Part shown: piece after piece, positions 60,465 to 64,000 of the stretch | Layout of the letters: every line of letters starts with the position of its first letter | How positions within the stretch are numbered: the stretch's first letter is position 1 | NCBI RefSeq assembly: GCF_003058225.1 | Contig: NZ_QBUG01000003.1 | Span: 1 to 64,000 of the forward strand | Source of the DNA: Promicromonospora sp. AC04 | Lineage (GTDB): Bacteria > Actinomycetota > Actinomycetes > Actinomycetales > Cellulomonadaceae | DNA length: 64,000 nt | Direction: 5' to 3' | Notes under the pieces: generated by a model | The model's input: the letters and a program-made list of their open reading frames with translations, nothing else | Database searches by the model: none | Told to the model about the DNA's origin: nothing | Position numbers and translations under genes: made by a program

Positions 60465-61961
60465 ATGGAGCACGTGCCTGAGACCACCGCCCCTGCTGCC
60501 AGCTCTGCCGGCTCCGTCACCCGCGTCGCACTCGCGGAGGTGAGCCCGGCCATCGCGCTCGGCCCGCTGGACGGCCGGTACCGCAAGGCCGTCGCCCCAC
60601 TCGTGGACCACCTGAGCGAGGCCGCGCTGAACCGTGAGCGCATCCACGTCGAGGTGGAGTGGCTCATCACGCTGTGCAACGGCGCGCCCGGCATCGAGGC
60701 GCCAGTGGTCCCCGGCGCCCCCACTCTGTCGCCGCAGGAGATCGACTACCTCCGCGCGATCCCCGCGACGTTCGGCGCGGACGAGATCGCCGAGCTGGCC
60801 GAGATCGAGCGCGAGACCGTGCACGACGTCAAGGCAGTCGAGTACTTCATCAAGCGCCGCATCGCCGCCGCCCCTGAGGCCCTGGGCACTACCAGCCTTC
60901 CCGCGGCGAGCGAGCTGGTGCACTTCGCCTGCACCAGCGAGGACATCAACAACCTGTCGTACGCGCTGATGGTGCGGGGTGCGGTCCGCGACGTCTGGCT
61001 CCCGGCCGCGACCGCCGTCGTCGACCAGCTCGCCGGCATGGCGCGCGAGCACGCCGCGGCGCCGCTGCTCAGCCGCACGCACGGCCAGCCCGCGACGCCG
61101 TCGACCCTGGGCAAGGAGCTCGCGGTGCTGGCGCACCGCCTGCGGCGTCAGCTCCGGCGCGTCGAGGGAGCCGAGTTCCTGGGCAAGCTGAACGGCGCCA
61201 CCGGCACCTACGGCGCGCACACGGTCGCCGTCCCCGGGGCCGACTGGCCCGCGGTCTCGAAGGCATTCGTCGAGGGTCTCGGGCTGGACTGGAACCCGCT
61301 GACCACGCAGATCGAGTCGCACGACTGGCAGGCCGAGGTCTACGCCGACATCGCCCGCTTCAACCGGATCCTGCACAACCTCGCGACGGACGTGTGGACC
61401 TACATCTCGCTCGGCTTCTTCACGCAGATCCCGGTCGAGGGCGCCACCGGCTCGTCCACGATGCCGCACAAGGTGAACCCCATCCGGTTCGAGAACGCCG
61501 AGGCCAACCTCGAGATCTCGTGCTCGCTCCTGGACACGCTCTCGGCGACGCTCGTCACCAGCCGCCTGCAGCGCGACCTCACCGACTCGACGACGCAGCG
61601 GAACATCGGCCCGGCGTTCGGGCACAGCCTGCTCGCGATCGACAACGTGGCGCGCGGCCTGGACCGGCTCGCCGTGAACGAGACCCTGCTGCGCGAGGAC
61701 CTCGACGCCAACTGGGAGGTGCTGGGCGAGCCCGTCCAGTCCGCGATGCGCGCGGCGTCCGTCGCGGGCGTGCCCGGCATGGAGAACCCGTACGAGCGCC
61801 TCAAGGACCTTACGCGCGGCCAGCGGGTGGACGGCGCGCGCATGCGCGAGTTCGTCGCGGGCCTCGGTCTGCCCGACGACGTCGCCGCTCGCCTCGCGGC
61901 CCTGACCCCCGCGACCTACACGGGGCTGGCCGAGCAGCTGGTGAAGGACTACCTGGACTGA
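60465..61961 (+). CDS. purB: Adenylosuccinate lyase
   Basis: 498 aa. Fumarase-superfamily signature GSSTMPHKVNPIRFENAE (about 325-342) with the catalytic Ser loop, HFACTSEDINNLSYA and SRTHGQPATPSTLGKE. This is the E. coli-type PurB. It splits SAICAR and adenylosuccinate, releasing fumarate, in purine synthesis. ATG 60465 is preceded by GTGGGAGA; GTG 60474 is an alternative. Monocistronic or with the downstream peptidase (65-bp gap). Confidence 0.92.
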   Translation: MEHVPETTAPAASSAGSVTRVALAEVSPAIALGPLDGRYRKAVAPLVDHLSEAALNRERIHVEVEWLITLCNGAPGIEAPVVPGAPTLSPQEIDYLRAIPATFGADEIAELAEIERETVHDVKAVEYFIKRRIAAAPEALGTTSLPAASELVHFACTSEDINNLSYALMVRGAVRDVWLPAATAVVDQLAGMAREHAAAPLLSRTHGQPATPSTLGKELAVLAHRLRRQLRRVEGAEFLGKLNGATGTYGAHTVAVPGADWPAVSKAFVEGLGLDWNPLTTQIESHDWQAEVYADIARFNRILHNLATDVWTYISLGFFTQIPVEGATGSSTMPHKVNPIRFENAEANLEISCSLLDTLSATLVTSRLQRDLTDSTTQRNIGPAFGHSLLAIDNVARGLDRLAVNETLLREDLDANWEVLGEPVQSAMRAASVAGVPGMENPYERLKDLTRGQRVDGARMREFVAGLGLPDDVAARLAALTPATYTGLAEQLVKDYLD

Positions 61962-62026
61962 CGCCCGGATATCTGCCACCCACCCGGCCCCAGGGCGCGG
62001 GCGCACTACTCCATACGATGGAGCGC

Positions 62027-63382
62027 ATGAATCGCTCCGCCCCGCCCAGCACCGCGTACCTCGACCATCTGGTCGCCGAGACCGAGGGCCGGCGGAAAGC
62101 CGTGGCCGGGCCGGCATCCGCGGCTGACGGCGGGAGCGCTTCGGCGGACGCCGGCGGGGCGCCCGCCGCGCTGCACTCCGCCGTCGAGCGAGCGGCGGAA
62201 CGGCTCGAACCCGAGCTCGCGGAGATCGTCCGGCGGCTGCACGAGCACCCCGAGCCTGCGTTCGAGGAGCACCGCAGCGCCGCGACGCTGGTCGAGGTGC
62301 TCGCGCGGCACGGCGTCGAGGCGGAGCTGGGCGTCCACGGGGTGCCGACCGCGTTCCAGGCAGAGGTCGGCGACCCCGCCGGGCCCACCATCGCGATCTG
62401 CGCGGAGTACGACGCGCTGCCCGGCATCGGCCACGCCTGCGGCCACAACGTCATCGCGGCGGCCGGCGTCGGCGCGTTCCTCGCCCTGCACCAGGTCATG
62501 ACCTCCGGCGCCGCCCCCGCGGGCCGCGTCGTCCTGCTCGGCACACCCGCCGAGGAAGGGCACACCGGCAAGGAGGTCCTCGCCCGCAACGGGGCGCTCG
62601 AGGGCATCGACGCGGCGATCATGGTGCACCCGTACGGGCTCGACGTCGCCGACCAGGTCTGGCTCGGCCGCCGTCTCCTGACCTGGACGTTCACCGGGCG
62701 ACCGGCGCACGCCTCCGCCCAGCCGTACATGGGCCGCAACGCCCTGGACGCAGCCAGCCTGGCCTACCAGGGCATCGGCCTGCTGCGGCAGCAGATGCCG
62801 CCGGTCGACCGCGTGCACGCGACGATCGCCGAGGGCGGCACGCGGCCGAGCATCATCACGGAGCGCGCCGTCGTGCACCTGTACGCGCGGTCCAAGTACG
62901 CGGACACGCTGCGCGACCTCTCGCGCCGCCTCGACGACATCGCGCAGGGCGCGGCCCTCATGACCGGCACCGACGTCGAGATCGCCTGGGACGACGGCGC
63001 CCACCCGAGCCTCCCGGTACGCACCAACCGGACGCTCACCGACCGGTGGGTCCTGGCCCAGCGCCGACGTGGCCGCGACCCGCTGCCCGCCGGAGTGCTC
63101 TCGGAGACGCTCGCGGCGTCCACCGACTTCGGCAACATCTCGTTCCGCATCCCCGGCATCCATCCGTTGGTGCAGGTGTCGGACCCGGACGTCGCGCTGC
63201 ACACCGCGGAGTTCGCGGCAGCCGCGGCGACGCCCGCGGCGGTGTCCGCCGCCGTCGACGGCGCGGCCGGGCTCGCGGCGACGGCCCTGGACTACCTGTA
63301 CGACGCCGGGCTGCGCGCCGCCGTCCATGAGGAGTTCGCCGCGGAGGGCGGCGCGGTCGACGTGGTGCGCTACTTCGACTGA
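62027..63382 (+). CDS. M20-family amidohydrolase
   Basis: 451 aa. Metal-dependent amidohydrolase of the AbgA/ACY1L2 group: CAEYDALPGIGHACGHN (metal ligands), TPAEEGHTGKE, and the dimerisation domain with RPAHASAQPYMGRNALDA. Cytoplasmic. Substrate could be N-acyl amino acids or p-aminobenzoyl-glutamate. ATG 62027 is chosen because TACGAT (62014-62019) lies 7 nt upstream; ATG 62018 would add three residues. A Tat-exported amidase follows 181 bp downstream. Confidence 0.83.
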   Translation: MNRSAPPSTAYLDHLVAETEGRRKAVAGPASAADGGSASADAGGAPAALHSAVERAAERLEPELAEIVRRLHEHPEPAFEEHRSAATLVEVLARHGVEAELGVHGVPTAFQAEVGDPAGPTIAICAEYDALPGIGHACGHNVIAAAGVGAFLALHQVMTSGAAPAGRVVLLGTPAEEGHTGKEVLARNGALEGIDAAIMVHPYGLDVADQVWLGRRLLTWTFTGRPAHASAQPYMGRNALDAASLAYQGIGLLRQQMPPVDRVHATIAEGGTRPSIITERAVVHLYARSKYADTLRDLSRRLDDIAQGAALMTGTDVEIAWDDGAHPSLPVRTNRTLTDRWVLAQRRRGRDPLPAGVLSETLAASTDFGNISFRIPGIHPLVQVSDPDVALHTAEFAAAAATPAAVSAAVDGAAGLAATALDYLYDAGLRAAVHEEFAAEGGAVDVVRYFD

Positions 63383-63563
63383 AGGACGGCGGTCGAGCTC
63401 GTCGAGACCCGTCCGCCGTCGGGCCGCAGCGCCCGCGCTGTGCCCAACGATCCGGACACCGTAACGGCGGGCACACACGGGTGAAATATCCAGTTCCTAG
63501 CGTCGGGGCCGTGCGGTGCCCGACCGCGCGCGATCTCGAACGTCATCGAAGGAGCGTGGACCC

Positions 63564-64000
63564 GTGACTCTTCCCGGACACCGAACCGGACGCGCGACGA
63601 CAGCGGCCCTGGTCTCAGCACTGGGCCGACGCCGGTTCCTGCAGGCGGCGCTCGGCGTGGGGGCGGGGTCGGCGCTGGCGGCCGGGTCCGCGGTTCCTGC
63701 CGCGGGCGCGGCGTCGGCCGCGGCCCGGGGAGCCGGAGCCACGCGCGGCTCCGGGAGGTTCTCCGGCGTCCTGCAGCCCGGCCGCGGACGGATCCCGGGC
63801 GACGTCTACCTGGGCTCGGACGTCGACGACGTCCTGTGGGGGTACGTCCCGTCCGTGCACGCCGACGCCGTAGCGCGGGTGCGCTCGGGGCAGACCGTCA
63901 CCATCGACTCCGTGTCCCACGAGGGCATCCTCGAGGACCAGGGCCGCGACCCGGTCGCCTGGTTCGCCGAGCACGGCGTCCGACGCCGAGAGGTGCTCGA
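63564..64000 (+). CDS. Acetamidase/formamidase family protein, Tat-exported, 5' part
   Basis: GTG start with GGAGCG upstream; 145 codons are in the window and the gene runs past 64000. Twin-arginine signal RRRFLQAALGVGAGSALAAG at about residues 22-41 followed by an AxA-type site (GAASAA). The mature part begins LQPGRGRIPGDVYLGS and includes TVTIDSVSHEGILEDQG, typical of FmdA/AmdA acetamidase/formamidase proteins. Export through Tat implies extracellular hydrolysis of short amides and release of ammonia. Most relatives are cytoplasmic, so the signal is worth noting. Confidence 0.78.
   Translation, partial: MTLPGHRTGRATTAALVSALGRRRFLQAALGVGAGSALAAGSAVPAAGAASAAARGAGATRGSGRFSGVLQPGRGRIPGDVYLGSDVDDVLWGYVPSVHADAVARVRSGQTVTIDSVSHEGILEDQGRDPVAWFAEHGVRRREVL

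Noticed and set aside
1-64000. CRISPR arrays, cas genes and insertion sequences
   Set aside because: I looked for evenly spaced repeats and transposase motifs and saw none; the tandem repeat at 58378-58440 has no unique spacers.

Overview
The window is very GC-rich and reads as the chromosome of a high-GC actinobacterium. The evidence is WhiB-type proteins, a complete conservon (cvnA-D), a Bpa-type proteasome activator, an actinomycete integrative and conjugative element (AICE), GTG starts, and several genes whose -10 hexamer lies only 6-8 nt before the start codon (leaderless style). Gene content and the 16S leader fit a Promicromonosporaceae/Cellulomonadaceae-like organism (Promicromonospora, Isoptericola or Cellulosimicrobium type), but the genus is inference.

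Layout. 1-365: leader and tandem promoters of an rRNA operon that runs leftward out of the window. 665-4124: pcaJ-pcaI-pcaF with the IclR-type regulator pcaR (lower beta-ketoadipate pathway). 4529-14552: a ~10 kb AICE in the 3' end of tRNA-Arg(ACG), with 44-bp att direct repeats, a GntR repressor with three palindromic operators, and a tightly overlapped operon ending in traB (FtsK-like), a DUF2637-like membrane protein, a WhiB-like protein, a RepSA-like initiator, xis and int. 14795-16994: two tRNA-Ser genes around a GMC oxidoreductase. 17119-22989: conservon. 23132-27308: quinone reductase, bpa, an uncharacterised protein, dcd, a TM2 protein. 27464-29132: tRNA-Gly and a small GntR-controlled locus related to AICE cargo. 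29157-31977: NAD-kinase-like protein, SPFH protein and a divergent NrtR-type Nudix regulator with twin operators. 31946-36892: pirin, a 500-bp gap with a DnaA-box cluster, a second copy of the uncharacterised family, TetR and MFS. 36935-42461: corA with a 13-codon leader peptide, a sugar-phosphate isomerase, ptsI and a IIA-Glc protein, HAD. 42551-51462: thioredoxin/NHL protein, trypsin-like protease with a small companion, S9 peptidase, CopD-CtaG fusion, whiB7. 51708-55411: E1alpha-E1beta-E2 operon behind a symmetric 46-bp operator. 55717-64000: CE7-type esterase, aminotransferase, holin-like protein, WXG100-like protein with a lipase, purB, an M20 amidohydrolase and a truncated Tat-exported acetamidase/formamidase.

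How parts work together. In the AICE, one GntR repressor appears to gate a single 13-gene operon whose last genes are replication initiator, excisionase and integrase, so transfer, replication and excision would be induced together. Elsewhere the genes form small modules with visible control sites: PcaR repeats before pcaF, two TCGTCA-N3-TGACGA boxes between the SPFH/NAD-kinase pair and the Nudix regulator, a four-half-site palindrome before the ketoacid dehydrogenase operon, and an attenuator-like leader before corA. The most promising less-described units are the NAD(ADP-ribose)-linked SPFH module, the corA leader peptide, the AICE-related WTG-protein family present at two loci, and the protease/companion pair.
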